Both the position numbers and the translations under genes were made by a program. Under the pieces are notes generated by a model, which saw nothing but the letters and a program-made list of their open reading frames with translations, was not told where the DNA came from and ran no database searches. DNA of 64,000 bases from Sediminibacterium magnilacihabitans (GTDB lineage Bacteria > Bacteroidota > Bacteroidia > Chitinophagales > Chitinophagaceae), in the NCBI GenBank assembly GCA_002973575.1, contig PVEQ01000001.1, positions 496,001 through 560,000 of the forward strand, read 5' to 3'. Each line of letters starts with the position of its first letter. The stretch's first letter is position 1. This document shows, piece after piece, positions 1-9,972 of the stretch.

Positions 1-132
1 AAGAACCCTAAGTTCAGCTGGCTGGATTGGAATGAAGCCGAGAAAAAAGGCACTTTCATTACCTATCCCGAGCGTGAAAGTGTTCCTGAGACCATCAAGG
101 AACAACTGATCGTCGAGTTGTATTCTAAATAA
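1..132 (+). CDS. rpsD: 30S ribosomal protein S4, C-terminal end (partial)
   Basis: The window opens inside a reading frame that runs from base 1 to a TAA at 130-132 and encodes the last 43 residues of ribosomal protein S4. The tail contains the W-L-D-W-N segment, a G-T-F-I-T-Y-P-E-R strand and the closing I-V-E-L-Y-S-K, which match the conserved S4 C-terminus as I recall it. S4 is a primary 16S rRNA-binding protein of the small subunit. It precedes rpoA by 21 bp, the usual bacterial alpha-operon order. The start lies outside the window. Confidence 0.93.
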   Translation, partial: KNPKFSWLDWNEAEKKGTFITYPERESVPETIKEQLIVELYSK

Positions 133-153
133 ACCTTAAAAACAAGTTTTAAT

Positions 154-1155
154 ATGGCCATATTAAGCTTTCAGAAGCCTGACAAGATCGTTTTACAAAA
201 AGCAACTGATTTTGAAGGACAATTTGAATTCCGCCCCCTGGAGCCAGGCTTCGGTCTGACCATCGGTAATGCCTTACGCAGGGTATTGCTGAGCTCTCTG
301 GAAGGTTATGCTATCGTAGGTATCAAGATCGAAGGTGTAGACCACGAGTTTGCTACCGTGAAGGGTATCACAGAAGACGTTACTGAGATCATCCTGAACC
401 TGAAGCAGGTGCGTTTCAAAAAGCATGTAGAGCATGATGTTGCCAACGAAAAGATCGCCATTTCCATCAAAGGCCGTACAGAATTTACTGCGGGCATGAT
501 CGGCGAACTTTCACAGAATTTCCAGGTAATGAATCCCGAGCTGGTGATCTGTACCATGGATACTACTTCTAAAATGGACATTGAACTGACCATCGCCAAA
601 GGCCGTGGTTATGTTCCTGCCGAAGAAAATAAGATCAAGGAAGCTCCTTTCGGATACATCGCCATCGATTCTATCCACACACCGATCAAGAATGTGAAAT
701 ACAGCATTGAGAACTACCGTGTGGAGCAAAGGACCGACTATGAGAAACTGGTTCTGGACGTAGCTACCGATGGTACCATCCATCCGGAAGAAGCGGTGAA
801 GCAGGCTTCACGCATCCTCATCCAGCACCTGATGATCATCACCGATGAGAACATCACTTTCGATAACAAAGAAGACAAGAAAGAAGATGTGGTAGATGAG
901 CATGTACTGCAACTGCGCAAGGTATTGAAGACCCCGCTGGAAGACCTCGATCTTTCTGTGCGTGCCTTCAACTGCCTGAAAGCCGCCAAGATCAACAGCT
1001 TAAGCGAACTGGTACAGTATGAGCAGGAAGACCTGATGAAGTTCAGGAACTTCGGCCAGAAATCGCTCTCTGAAATTGAGCAGGTGCTGACTGAACGCGG
1101 TCTGAGCTTCGGTATGGACCTGAACAAATTAGGACTGGATAATTTAGATAATTAA
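154..1155 (+). CDS. rpoA: DNA-directed RNA polymerase subunit alpha
   Basis: This 333-residue protein has the full length of bacterial RpoA. The N-terminal dimerisation domain (about residues 1-231) includes the conserved stretch around residues 32-50 with N39-A-L-R-R-V-L-L-S-S, which contacts the second alpha and the beta subunit. An acidic, lysine-rich linker (about 232-255) leads to the helix-hairpin-helix C-terminal domain (about 256-325), which binds UP-element DNA and activators. No Shine-Dalgarno sequence precedes the ATG, only an A-rich leader, as is normal in Bacteroidota. It is co-directional with rpsD upstream and rplQ 53 bp downstream. Confidence 0.98.
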   Translation: MAILSFQKPDKIVLQKATDFEGQFEFRPLEPGFGLTIGNALRRVLLSSLEGYAIVGIKIEGVDHEFATVKGITEDVTEIILNLKQVRFKKHVEHDVANEKIAISIKGRTEFTAGMIGELSQNFQVMNPELVICTMDTTSKMDIELTIAKGRGYVPAEENKIKEAPFGYIAIDSIHTPIKNVKYSIENYRVEQRTDYEKLVLDVATDGTIHPEEAVKQASRILIQHLMIITDENITFDNKEDKKEDVVDEHVLQLRKVLKTPLEDLDLSVRAFNCLKAAKINSLSELVQYEQEDLMKFRNFGQKSLSEIEQVLTERGLSFGMDLNKLGLDNLDN

Positions 1156-1208
1156 ATTTTTCAACATCTTGTAATTCCTGACACGGTACAAGATCAAAAC
1201 AACAAGTC

Positions 1209-1736
1209 ATGCGTCACGGAGACAAAATCAACAACCTGGGTCGTAAAAAAGCGCACAGGGAATCCTTACTGGCCAACCTGGCCAGCCAGCTGATCACGCA
1301 CAAGCGTATCGTTACCACCCTTGCTAAAGCCAGGGCTTTGAGAACATACGTAGAGCCGCTGATCACCAAGACCAAGAAAAGTGAAGATACTGCTACCATC
1401 ATGCACCAGCACAGGGTAGTGTTCAGCTACCTGCAGGATAAAGCAGCTGTGAAAGAATTGTTCACAGTGGTAGGTCCCAAAGTAGCCGGCCGTCCCGGTG
1501 GTTATACCCGCATCATCAAACTGGGCATTCGTCCGGGTGATAATGCAGAGAAAGCCATGATCGAACTGGTAGACTTCAACGAGATCTACGGTAAGCATGT
1601 TGCGAAAGCAGCAGAGCCTGCCAAGAAAACACGCCGTAGCCGCGCCAAGAAAGCGGAGACCGCCACTGAAGCAGAAGTGGTTGCCGAAACACCGGCAGCT
1701 GAAAATCCTTCAACAGAAGAAAAAACGGCAGAATAG
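1209..1736 (+). CDS. rplQ: 50S ribosomal protein L17
   Basis: The first about 120 residues are a canonical L17: [13 protein letters not shown] near the start, then R-E-S-L-L-A-N-L-A, and [15 protein letters not shown] in the middle. L17 sits near the polypeptide exit tunnel of the large subunit. At 175 residues the protein is longer than the roughly 120-residue E. coli form. The extra C-terminal part (about 130-175) is a low-complexity Lys/Arg- then Ala/Glu/Thr-rich tail, a type of extension common in Bacteroidota L17. It is the last gene of the ribosomal operon, as a strong terminator follows 24 bp after the stop. Confidence 0.97.
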   Translation: MRHGDKINNLGRKKAHRESLLANLASQLITHKRIVTTLAKARALRTYVEPLITKTKKSEDTATIMHQHRVVFSYLQDKAAVKELFTVVGPKVAGRPGGYTRIIKLGIRPGDNAEKAMIELVDFNEIYGKHVAKAAEPAKKTRRSRAKKAETATEAEVVAETPAAENPSTEEKTAE

Positions 1737-1760
1737 TTTGATCCCAATTCATTCACATAA

Positions 1761-1793
1761 AGGCAAGACTTTTTATAAGTCTTGCCTTTTTTG
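1761..1793 (+). terminator. Rho-independent terminator of the rpsD-rpoA-rplQ operon
   Basis: A perfect 10-bp stem (AGGCAAGACT, 1761-1770, against 1778-1787) with a 7-nt loop runs into a T6 stretch. It separates the ribosomal operon from carA. Confidence 0.9.
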
Positions 1794-1852
1794 CAAACAG
1801 GCAAATCATTATTTCGTTTCTTTGCAAAACAAATTATAAACAAAGCAGCAAG

Positions 1853-2947
1853 ATGCCCCAATCTACCTCACCCGCGATTTTAGTATTAGCAGACGGACTC
1901 GTTTTTCATGGACAAGCATTTGGAAAAATTGGTACCACTACCGGGGAAATATGTTTCAATACCGGCATGACAGGATACCAGGAAGTATTCACTGATCCCA
2001 GTTATACGGGACAGGTACTCATCATGAACAATGTGCACATCGGCAATTATGGGGTGAAAGATTCGGATGTGGAGAGTGACAGCATCAAGATACGCGGACT
2101 GATCGCGCGCAACCTGGAAGAACAGTTCAGCCGTATGCAGGCCAGTGGAGATGTGAATGCTTATCTTAAGGCAAATAATATCGTGGCCATCGAGCACATT
2201 GATACAAGAGCCCTGGTGGCGCATATCCGCACAAAAGGCGCTATGAACTGCATCATCTCTTCGGAAATACTGGATGTGGATCAACTGAAAGCTGAACTGG
2301 CTAAAGTGCCCGATATGGATGGACTGGAATTGTCGAGCACTATCAGCACAACCAAAGAATATGAACTGGGCGATACCAACAGCTCCCTGAAAGTAGCTGT
2401 GCTCGACCTGGGTGTGAAGAAACACATACTGGATTGTCTCGTACAGCGCGGCGCACACGTGCGCGTGCATCCCGCCAAAACACCGTTGAGCCGGATGAAA
2501 GAATTCAACCCGAACGGATACTTTATTTCCAACGGCCCCGGCGATCCTGCTGCCATGGATTATGCGATTACCACTGTAAAAGATATACTCAACGAAGACA
2601 AGCCTGTGTTCGGTATCTGTCTTGGTCACCAACTGCTGGCGCTGGCCAATGGTATTCGCACTTTCAAAATGCACCACGGGCACAGGGGATTGAACCATCC
2701 TGTTAAGAATCTCATCACAGGCACCTGTGAGATCACCACACAGAACCACGGCTTTGGTGTAGACCCCGAAGCGGTGCGCAAACATCCCGATGTGGAAGTA
2801 ACGCATGTGAACCTGAATGATGAATCGATCGAAGGGATCAGGCTCAAACACAAACCGGCTTTCAGTGTGCAATACCATCCGGAAAGTACACCGGGTCCGC
2901 ACGACAGCCGTTATCTCTTTGATCAGTTTGTAGCGATGATGCGATGA
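1853..2947 (+). CDS. carA: Carbamoyl-phosphate synthase small subunit (glutaminase)
   Basis: CarA hydrolyses glutamine and channels ammonia to CarB for carbamoyl phosphate, feeding pyrimidine and arginine synthesis. The 364-residue protein has the CarA N-terminal domain (about 1-175; G-Q-A-F-G, T-G-M-T-G-Y-Q-E) and a class I glutamine amidotransferase domain (about 178-364). The triad is visible: Cys256 in G-I-C-L-G-H-Q, His342 and Glu344 in Q-Y-H-P-E. S-N-G-P-G-D-P at 226-232 is the oxyanion-region motif. No carB is adjacent, so the large subunit must be encoded elsewhere. The gene follows the rplQ terminator and probably has its own promoter in the 60 bp upstream, where a weak TTTCTTTG box is seen at 1817-1824. 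Confidence 0.97.
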   Translation: MPQSTSPAILVLADGLVFHGQAFGKIGTTTGEICFNTGMTGYQEVFTDPSYTGQVLIMNNVHIGNYGVKDSDVESDSIKIRGLIARNLEEQFSRMQASGDVNAYLKANNIVAIEHIDTRALVAHIRTKGAMNCIISSEILDVDQLKAELAKVPDMDGLELSSTISTTKEYELGDTNSSLKVAVLDLGVKKHILDCLVQRGAHVRVHPAKTPLSRMKEFNPNGYFISNGPGDPAAMDYAITTVKDILNEDKPVFGICLGHQLLALANGIRTFKMHHGHRGLNHPVKNLITGTCEITTQNHGFGVDPEAVRKHPDVEVTHVNLNDESIEGIRLKHKPAFSVQYHPESTPGPHDSRYLFDQFVAMMR

Positions 2948-2956
2948 TCCTTGTTC

Positions 2957-3039
2957 GTCATTCCGAGTAAGCATAGCCGAGGGATCTGTCTGAACGATCG
3001 GACAGATCCTTCGACTCGCTTCGCTCGCTCAGGATGACG
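2957..3039. repeat. Dispersed palindromic repeat, copy 1
   Basis: An 83-bp imperfect palindrome lies between carA and aroQ. Its ends are related by inversion (GTCATTCCGAG versus CTCAGGATGACG), and its core holds a perfect 9-bp inverted repeat, GGATCTGTC / GACAGATCC, around a 10-nt loop. The right arm carries the GACTCGCTTCGCTCGCTC block shared with the copies at 10534, 35481 and 58572. It has no coding potential of its own and resembles REP/MITE-type elements. No transposase or RAYT gene was recognised in the window. Confidence 0.9.
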
Positions 3040-3061
3040 ATAATTACTGTATTTTCGATGC

Positions 3062-3496
3062 ATGAAAATCGCCATCATCAATGGACCTAACCTGAATTTG
3101 CTCGGTAAACGGGAAAAGGATATATATGGGAACCAGTCCTTCACCGATTACCTGAAAGAGTTACAGCATATATTCCCCAACGTTGAATTGCATTATTTTC
3201 AAAGCAATATCGAAGGCGAGCTGGTAGATGAGCTGCAAAAAGCAGGTTATGCCGATTTTGCCGGTATTGTATTGAACCCTGCAGCGTACACCCATACTTC
3301 AGTAGCTATTGGGGACGCCATTGCTGCTATCAACGTGCCGGTGGTGGAAGTGCATATCAGTAATGTGCATGCAAGGGAAGAGTTCAGAAAGCTATCGCAT
3401 GTATCGGGCAAATCGGCCGGTAGTATTTTCGGATTGGGACTGAAAGGATATGAGTTGGCCATCCATTGGCTCATACAACACGCACAAACAAAGTAA
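3062..3496 (+). CDS. aroQ: 3-dehydroquinate dehydratase, type II
   Basis: The enzyme dehydrates 3-dehydroquinate to 3-dehydroshikimate in the cytosolic shikimate pathway. At 144 residues it has the usual type II length. Seen motifs are N-G-P-N-L-N-L-L-G-x-R at 8-17 with the catalytic-loop Arg17 and Tyr22, the strand N72-P-A-A-Y-T-H-T-S, and V-H98-I-S-N-V-H-A-R-E-E-F-R, which holds the catalytic His and substrate-binding residues. The gene lies directly behind repeat copy 1. The box TATTTTCG (3050-3057) just before the ATG is one mismatch from the Bacteroidota -7 element. Confidence 0.96.
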   Translation: MKIAIINGPNLNLLGKREKDIYGNQSFTDYLKELQHIFPNVELHYFQSNIEGELVDELQKAGYADFAGIVLNPAAYTHTSVAIGDAIAAINVPVVEVHISNVHAREEFRKLSHVSGKSAGSIFGLGLKGYELAIHWLIQHAQTK

Positions 3497-3523
3497 GGTA
3501 CGGTATTTGCTTTTTGCTGCATC

Positions 3524-5065
3524 ATGCGTCAACAATATGCGAATAAGGTTTTTTGGCTGATCATCATCAGTGTGATCGTGAAACTCGTTGCGGCTTCCTT
3601 GCTGGAACTGGGTAATGATGAAGTGTATTACTGGACTTATTCGTTACAACCCGATTGGAATCATTTCGATCATCCGCCGATGGTGGGTTGGTTGATACGC
3701 CTCACTACTTTCAATGAGCTTTGGGTGAATGAGACCACGATGCGACTGGGCGCTATTCTCTGTGCAGCCATTGCTACCTGGATCATTTTTAAATTAGGCA
3801 AACTCCTGTCGAGCGAAAAACTGGGCTGGTATGCTGCGCTGGTATACACTTGCTCTGTGTACACTGGTTTTATTGCGGGCTTCTTCATCTTGCCCGATTC
3901 GCCGCAGCTATTGTTCTGGACAGGGGCATTGTATGTGATGGCAGAAATGTTCCTCAAAAACAATGAGCGAAAGCTGGGCAGATGGTTGTTGTTGGGTTTA
4001 TTGATAGGATTGGCCACATTGTGTAAAGTGCATGCTTTGTTCTTGTGGGCAGGCTTCGGACTGTTCCTTTTGTTCACGAACAGTAAATGTTTGTTCAACT
4101 GGCGCTTCTACATGGGCGTATTGGTTACAGCAGTATGTATCTCGCCGATCGTTTACTGGAACATCAAAAATCATTTTATTACTTACCGTTACCATTCGGA
4201 ACGTGTTACCCATACTTCTATGCAATGGGATATGTTGGGAAGAGAGATAGGAGGGGAATTTGCGTATCAAAATCCGGTGATCTTTTTGCTGATCCTGGTG
4301 TCGGTGATAGCGCTCATCACCCGGAGGATATGGTTCTCTTTTTCGGGTAACAAGATTCGTACCTGGTTGTTTTGCATGAGCCTGCCCATGCTCCTGTTGT
4401 TCTGGGGCATCTCCTTGTTCAATCCTACTTTGCCGCACTGGGCCGGACCGGCTTATATTCCTCTTTTCCTGGTGGCCGCGCTCTTCCTGGAGAAAAAAGC
4501 CAGGCATGTTTATCCGCCTTTTATTACAGTGGCCATGACTTTGGTGGCGATCGTATTGGTGGCAGGTATTGGATTGATCCGTTATTCGCCTGTGAATTTC
4601 GGCAGTCATGAAAAGGAGAATTATGGAGAGTACTGTCCAACATTGGATATGTCGGGCTGGCAGCATTTCAGTAATGATTTCAGCCGGTTGGTAGCGGAAG
4701 ATTCCAGCTCCGGCAAAATGAAAGTCCAGGCTCCCATACTGGTAGATAAGTGGTTCCCCGGCGGACACCTCGAATTTTATACGGCGCGCACCACGGGCAT
4801 GACCCTATTGGGAGTAGGCAGCCTGCAGGACATCCATAAGTTTGCCTGGCTCAATAGAGAACGAAGGTGGTTGCAGTTGGGTGATGATGCGTATTGTATT
4901 GTTCCCTCCAATCTTCCCATGAATGTTACCGCGAAATACGGCCGCTATTTTACTTCAATAACCCCTCCGGCTGTTATTAACCAGATCCGGGGTGGGAAGG
5001 CTGTGCGTTATTTTTATGTGTACCGGCTGAAATCATGCAAGCAGGTACCGCCGATACCGCTCTGA
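3524..5065 (+). CDS. Glycosyltransferase family 39 (ArnT/PMT-like) membrane protein
   Basis: This 513-residue polytopic membrane protein probably moves a sugar from a polyprenyl-phosphate donor to a lipid or protein on the periplasmic face of the inner membrane. The first helix (about 10-28) is followed by N-D32-E33-V-Y-Y-W, the acidic pair typical of the GT39/ArnT first periplasmic loop, then H-F-D-H-P-P at 48-53, another hallmark. About ten further hydrophobic segments follow. The C-terminal part (about 365-513) is a soluble, periplasm-type domain. The acceptor cannot be told from the sequence. It starts 27 bp after aroQ and converges on the TamB-like gene. Confidence 0.85.
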   Translation: MRQQYANKVFWLIIISVIVKLVAASLLELGNDEVYYWTYSLQPDWNHFDHPPMVGWLIRLTTFNELWVNETTMRLGAILCAAIATWIIFKLGKLLSSEKLGWYAALVYTCSVYTGFIAGFFILPDSPQLLFWTGALYVMAEMFLKNNERKLGRWLLLGLLIGLATLCKVHALFLWAGFGLFLLFTNSKCLFNWRFYMGVLVTAVCISPIVYWNIKNHFITYRYHSERVTHTSMQWDMLGREIGGEFAYQNPVIFLLILVSVIALITRRIWFSFSGNKIRTWLFCMSLPMLLLFWGISLFNPTLPHWAGPAYIPLFLVAALFLEKKARHVYPPFITVAMTLVAIVLVAGIGLIRYSPVNFGSHEKENYGEYCPTLDMSGWQHFSNDFSRLVAEDSSSGKMKVQAPILVDKWFPGGHLEFYTARTTGMTLLGVGSLQDIHKFAWLNRERRWLQLGDDAYCIVPSNLPMNVTAKYGRYFTSITPPAVINQIRGGKAVRYFYVYRLKSCKQVPPIPL

Positions 5066-5101
5066 GTAACGGCCCCACTAAAGAATAGATGATACAATTT
5101 T

Positions 5102-8100
5102 CTATTTATCGCTTGATACACTTGAATCGGGCGGCTGCTTGAATTCGATGTCTTTCTCTTTTCTTCCGAACAGGGTTTCAAAATCTCTCCGGTAAGAAAT
5201 GCTGGCGCCCTGCCGGTTGCGGCGGCCCAGGCTGGATCCGGCAATATCAAGACTGTTCTTGCTGAAAATGATCATTCGCAGTTTGCGATCTTTCGATAAC
5301 ACGATCTCTATGTTGAGATCGGGCAGCCACTGGAAGTTACCATTCTGAACAGCAGAAGTATTACCCAGGTTGAAATCCAGGTCGCCACCGAAAGTAACGA
5401 CTACATTATCATTAAAGAAACTTTTACCGAATTTGAAATTGATACGCGAGCGGTCGAGGCGGTTGCTGTTGGCCACCAGTCCATCGTTGTTCAAATCGAG
5501 ACTGGAGCTGCTGTACAACGATGTGCCCAAGTCGAAGCGCAGGCTTTTATCTCCGGTAAGTTTATACAGGATATTCGAGAAAACTTTGTTCACCTCTTTG
5601 GTCAATACCTGTGAAAGGGTATTCACGCCCACTGTAGTAAGTGAGTAGGGGTTGGTAGCGTTACTGCCTCCTGTCTGTCCAATTGGCGAAAAAGAATTGA
5701 ATGCGATCAGGAATGCTACTTGCTTCAGCATTTCATTCTGGTCTTTCTCTATCCTGGCCACATAATTGGAAAAATCATTGTCTATTTTAGCCGGACTTCC
5801 CGCAGGGAAGTCAAAACGGAAAGTGATCTCCGGTTTCAGCAATTGTTTACGTAACTCTACGATCACATATACATCTCCGCGATAAGCTTTGATGGTGCCG
5901 GTGAAATTATTGGTACCGATGAGATCGCTGAGGCTGACGCCCTGGGCGGTGTACTGCGCATCTATGTTCATATTGGCTTTGAAAGGATCGCCATTCCATT
6001 CAATATAATTGCCCGCTTCAGGAAGCATTTCAAAGGGTTTACGAACCAATCCCTGCATGTTGAAATCATAATTTCCTCTTTCAATGTAGTAACGCCCGCG
6101 AATGGAAAGGGGCTCTGTAGAACCAGCCCTGATCTTTAGCGTTCCATGACCGGTAGCCTTGATCACCTCGCCCGCCAGATCATCCAGTATAACGTCGATC
6201 TGTGTACGGTTGTTGGCAGTAATATCCAGATCAACCAATAAATTGAAATTAGAGTTGTTATCAGCTTTGGCCATTTCGGTACCATACTGCTTGAATACAA
6301 TAAAGTCGGCATTGCCACTTTCTTTGCTCACCGAGTTAGGTATGAAGATATGTGAGCTGTCTTTTGTTTCCCCAATGATGGTCATCCTGGCAGCGCTTTC
6401 GGGCCCTTTCAAGCTGAGCTTGGCCGAACCGATGGCTTTGCCATAGAATTGCTGGTTGTCTTTCAGCTTTGTATTGAGCAACAGTAATTTGGTAGTGTTC
6501 AGATCAAAATCGAATGCCAGGTCTTTAAAGCCATGTTCATACAATTTGCCTTTCACCGTGCCCGTATTCTTATATACATCCGTGATCTTGAATTCACCGA
6601 AATTGATACCGTCTTCTTCAAATTTGATATCAGCCGAATCGATTGCATAATATACCTGCGTATAGTTCACTTTCATGCCTGCATTCTTCAGCTTGATATG
6701 TCCCAGCAGGTTGGGCGCATTGGGATTACCGTTGATATTGAGCGTGCCAGTTGCTTTCCCTTTGATATCTGTGAACAGGTCGCTCAGGAATTGATGAAGG
6801 ATATCGATTTTGGAATCATTTAGTTTGAGATCTACATTGAGTGGCTGGCCAACGGAGTCCTTCAGGTTATACAATCCTGCAAAAGAAAAATTATAACCAT
6901 CGTTTGGCGAAACAGCATCCATGGAAATTTTACCTGTTTTGCTGTCATAACCTGCTTTGAGGTTCACTGTGCCAACGGAGTCGTCGTTGAGCCGGAACTG
7001 TTCAGCTTTCAATGTTGCATCGGCTCTGAACTGACCAAAGAAATCACTCAATACGATATTGCCGTTGGTAACGCCCTCCAGGTGTGGCTGCTTCATGAAT
7101 AAGGAAGTAATATCACCCAATACGACATTCTTCAGCGATACCACAAGGTTGTTGGTATTGCCCCCGTCTTCCTCCTCTGTTTTGACGGCTATTTCCTGGA
7201 AGCCCTGCACGAACTTTACATTTTGTGCGCTTACAAAATGAGTACGTACTATCAGCTCTCCTTCTTTTTCAATATTCCATTTCTTTTCGTTCAGTACAAA
7301 AGAAGAAGGCCTGAACAACACCCGCACGCCATCGTCCAGCGTAAATACATCTGCATTCAGACTTGCATCATTCAGGGTAATATCGGCGCTGGTTTTAATG
7401 GATACAATGGAATGGTCGCCTTTGGATACAATATTGAGATGGGTATTCGGGAACCGCAGGCTGTCGCCAATTTGTGTACTGCTGATTTCTCCCTTTAAAG
7501 AAAGGGTATCCATATTACCCACCCCTTTCAAGTCAATGCCAGTAATACTATAGTTATCATATTTACCAAAAGGCACCAGGCTGGTGATATGGAGTTCATT
7601 CTTGCGTGTATCTACTGTTCCTTCGAGGCTGGCATCATTGAAGCCGCTCAGGTGCTTATTGAAAATATGCAGGTAAGGTTCAATATAATTGGTATGCAGA
7701 CTTATATTGAACTGTTGGTTTTGTGGTGTGTACCGCGGCTGCTTGATATAACTTGGGAAATAGTGACTGAGGAAGACCTGAAAACTAGCGGGGAGATCCA
7801 GGATGGTGAACCTGCCGGAGATAGAAGCGGCAAAATCATTGCTGTTCAATTGCAGATACTTGACGGTGTCAAGATAATAGGAAGTAAGGTTTACTGAGTC
7901 GAAGTTGAGTTTGATATCCGGGCTACGGATCTCTGCGTTCAGGAATTTAGCAGTGCCCAGGAAGTTATCGATGTTGGTACCGGTGAAGTTCACATCCAAC
8001 AGGCCTGTTAGTTCTATGTTTTCTTTCATGAAATGCAACGCGTACAGGTTTGAATTCACCAGGTCGCCCAGTATGTTGAAACTGGGTTGGGGCTTTGTGA

Positions 8101-9940
8101 GGTCAATCTGCACGTCACTGGTGAAGTTGAGGTTGGGGTCATTGATCTTTACTTCACCACTGAAATATTTTTTCTGGAAAGTACCGTTGGTAACAATATT
8201 GGTATACGTGTAATCATTAAACTCGATGGAACTGATATTGCCATCGAGTTTAGTTTTCAATTTTTCTACATTGAAACTGCTGCCTGTGATCTTTCCTTTG
8301 AAGTCGGCAAGCCCCAACTGGTCGTTGTTGAGAAATTTACCGATGTTGAACCGGGAGGTTTCTATATTACCGGTATAGGAAGGCTCTCCTCTGCGCGGCA
8401 ACTGCATGCTGATATTTGTTTTCACTCCGCCCAGTTGGGAACTCAATATGCCGTTGGTGGTGAAATTGCGCACGGTGCCGTTGAAGTTACCCCTGTAAAT
8501 GATGGTACCCAACGCTGCCAGGTTGGGTTCGGTAACAGTTTTCAGCATGGGCACGAAGGTGGCCAGGTCGTGCTGGTTGCTTAGCAAGGTTCCATTGCTC
8601 CAACTGATACGGGTAGTGTTGATATCGGGCAGTCCCTTCATGCTCAGGTTACCCATGAGGGTAGTGGTAGCGCCCACTTTCGTTACCAGGTTGGTAACGT
8701 TGAAATGACTTACGGTTCCCTGGAAATGACCGCTTAATTGCGCCACCCTGTTCCAGGATTTCAATTCAGGAGCGAAATAAGCAATGTCTTCCGTATTCAC
8801 TTTTGAATCGTGGAACCGGGCTTCCATGGTTACATTGGTAATATAATCACCAAAGTCGCGATTGAAATCGGCGAATTTCATTGCATAGTAATTCCCCAGC
8901 CGGCTTTTACCTGTTTGCAGATCGAGGGAAGCAAATTCCATGATCTGCGGCGTAAAGCGGAATGCGGCTTTGAGTTTTTTCAGTTCAAAACCTGAGCGGT
9001 CTCTTACCGTGAGGTCGACGTTGGCACGTAAAGTGTCTTTGACGAAAGCAATATGTTTAAAGGTTCCGTTGAGCCTGCTAAGATGTATATGCGAACCATC
9101 GAAACCTGCAGCGGGTGTTTGTTTATTTCCATCGATATTCAAACCGCCGTTGCTGAGCCGCAGGTTAGCCACTTTCACGAGCACATTGCCGGCATTGAGG
9201 TACATGCCTGTATCAGGAGTAGCAGTATTATGGTGCGCGAGCGAATCGGGCCGCAGGGGCGGCAGGTTCAGTATGGAAAAGAAGGGCTTGTCGATCAACA
9301 CGTCGTTGATCAGGAAAATGCTTTTATTGAGGTCTATTTTGTCTGCATCGAGCACCAGGCTTCCTACCCGCGCTTCCATCCGCTCACCACGCCACAGGTC
9401 GTTCTTGATGAGCCGGAGATTCTTCAGGTCAACCTTTTTAAGGTTCAACGCCAGTCCGCCGCCTTCTTTCTTTTTAGCGGGTGAAGGTGAGGCCAATGAA
9501 TCGATGATGAACTGGTAATTCCAGTTCGAATCGCTGCGTTGTAATTTAACAACGGCATCTTCCAGTCCAACGTATTTCAATACGGCAGTATCTTTCAAAA
9601 AAAACCAATCGGTAATACGCACTTTCAGTTGACCTGCATACAGGATGGTGTCTTTGTGCAGATCACGCACCAGCATGGTATCCATGTTGAGGCGGTTGAA
9701 AAAGGAGAAGCTTACTTTTTTAATGCTCACTTCTGTTCCCAATGTTTTCGACAAACGTTTGGTAGCCATACCTACCAGCCAGTTTTGTATCACGCTGGTC
9801 TGGAGAGCAATCCACACCCCCAAGATAAAGGCAATCAGGAAGAGGATGGTCCGGCGTAGTATTTTAAAGAATCGCTTCAGAAAGGTCCGTTTGTTTTGTA
9901 AAAATAGGCAATAGGTATTGGCAGGCAAATTCAATACCAA
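5102..9940 (-). CDS. TamB-like translocation/assembly module protein (DUF490)
   Basis: This very large protein (about 1,600 residues) has one N-terminal membrane anchor (about 30-48) after a basic stretch, then more than 1,400 residues of beta-rich repeats, and a C-terminal domain of the TamB/DUF490 type (about 1150-1570). TamB-family proteins span the periplasm and are linked to outer-membrane protein assembly or phospholipid transport, as known for Escherichia coli TamB; the exact role here is inferred. No BamA/TamA gene is adjacent. The frame opens with TTG at 9938-9940, and that TTG is also part of a TTAGTTTG -7-like box (9938-9945), so a downstream TTG (9934 or 9928) may be the true start. 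No ATG precedes the anchor. Confidence 0.86.
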   Translation of the reverse strand: MVLNLPANTYCLFLQNKRTFLKRFFKILRRTILFLIAFILGVWIALQTSVIQNWLVGMATKRLSKTLGTEVSIKKVSFSFFNRLNMDTMLVRDLHKDTILYAGQLKVRITDWFFLKDTAVLKYVGLEDAVVKLQRSDSNWNYQFIIDSLASPSPAKKKEGGGLALNLKKVDLKNLRLIKNDLWRGERMEARVGSLVLDADKIDLNKSIFLINDVLIDKPFFSILNLPPLRPDSLAHHNTATPDTGMYLNAGNVLVKVANLRLSNGGLNIDGNKQTPAAGFDGSHIHLSRLNGTFKHIAFVKDTLRANVDLTVRDRSGFELKKLKAAFRFTPQIMEFASLDLQTGKSRLGNYYAMKFADFNRDFGDYITNVTMEARFHDSKVNTEDIAYFAPELKSWNRVAQLSGHFQGTVSHFNVTNLVTKVGATTTLMGNLSMKGLPDINTTRISWSNGTLLSNQHDLATFVPMLKTVTEPNLAALGTIIYRGNFNGTVRNFTTNGILSSQLGGVKTNISMQLPRRGEPSYTGNIETSRFNIGKFLNNDQLGLADFKGKITGSSFNVEKLKTKLDGNISSIEFNDYTYTNIVTNGTFQKKYFSGEVKINDPNLNFTSDVQIDLTKPQPSFNILGDLVNSNLYALHFMKENIELTGLLDVNFTGTNIDNFLGTAKFLNAEIRSPDIKLNFDSVNLTSYYLDTVKYLQLNSNDFAASISGRFTILDLPASFQVFLSHYFPSYIKQPRYTPQNQQFNISLHTNYIEPYLHIFNKHLSGFNDASLEGTVDTRKNELHITSLVPFGKYDNYSITGIDLKGVGNMDTLSLKGEISSTQIGDSLRFPNTHLNIVSKGDHSIVSIKTSADITLNDASLNADVFTLDDGVRVLFRPSSFVLNEKKWNIEKEGELIVRTHFVSAQNVKFVQGFQEIAVKTEEEDGGNTNNLVVSLKNVVLGDITSLFMKQPHLEGVTNGNIVLSDFFGQFRADATLKAEQFRLNDDSVGTVNLKAGYDSKTGKISMDAVSPNDGYNFSFAGLYNLKDSVGQPLNVDLKLNDSKIDILHQFLSDLFTDIKGKATGTLNINGNPNAPNLLGHIKLKNAGMKVNYTQVYYAIDSADIKFEEDGINFGEFKITDVYKNTGTVKGKLYEHGFKDLAFDFDLNTTKLLLLNTKLKDNQQFYGKAIGSAKLSLKGPESAARMTIIGETKDSSHIFIPNSVSKESGNADFIVFKQYGTEMAKADNNSNFNLLVDLDITANNRTQIDVILDDLAGEVIKATGHGTLKIRAGSTEPLSIRGRYYIERGNYDFNMQGLVRKPFEMLPEAGNYIEWNGDPFKANMNIDAQYTAQGVSLSDLIGTNNFTGTIKAYRGDVYVIVELRKQLLKPEITFRFDFPAGSPAKIDNDFSNYVARIEKDQNEMLKQVAFLIAFNSFSPIGQTGGSNATNPYSLTTVGVNTLSQVLTKEVNKVFSNILYKLTGDKSLRFDLGTSLYSSSSLDLNNDGLVANSNRLDRSRINFKFGKSFFNDNVVVTFGGDLDFNLGNTSAVQNGNFQWLPDLNIEIVLSKDRKLRMIIFSKNSLDIAGSSLGRRNRQGASISYRRDFETLFGRKEKDIEFKQPPDSSVSSDK

Positions 9941-9972
9941 ACTAAGGGGGCGTTAAAATTGGGGGAAAACAC

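Noticed and set aside
1886..2974. 362-codon minus-strand frame opposite carA
   Set aside because: It is a shadow of the carA codon pattern, with histidine-, cysteine- and phenylalanine-rich non-protein-like composition, and carA itself is certain.
3998..4768. 256-codon minus-strand frame opposite the GT39 gene
   Set aside because: Antisense to a clear membrane protein; Gln/His/Arg-rich composition with no family features.
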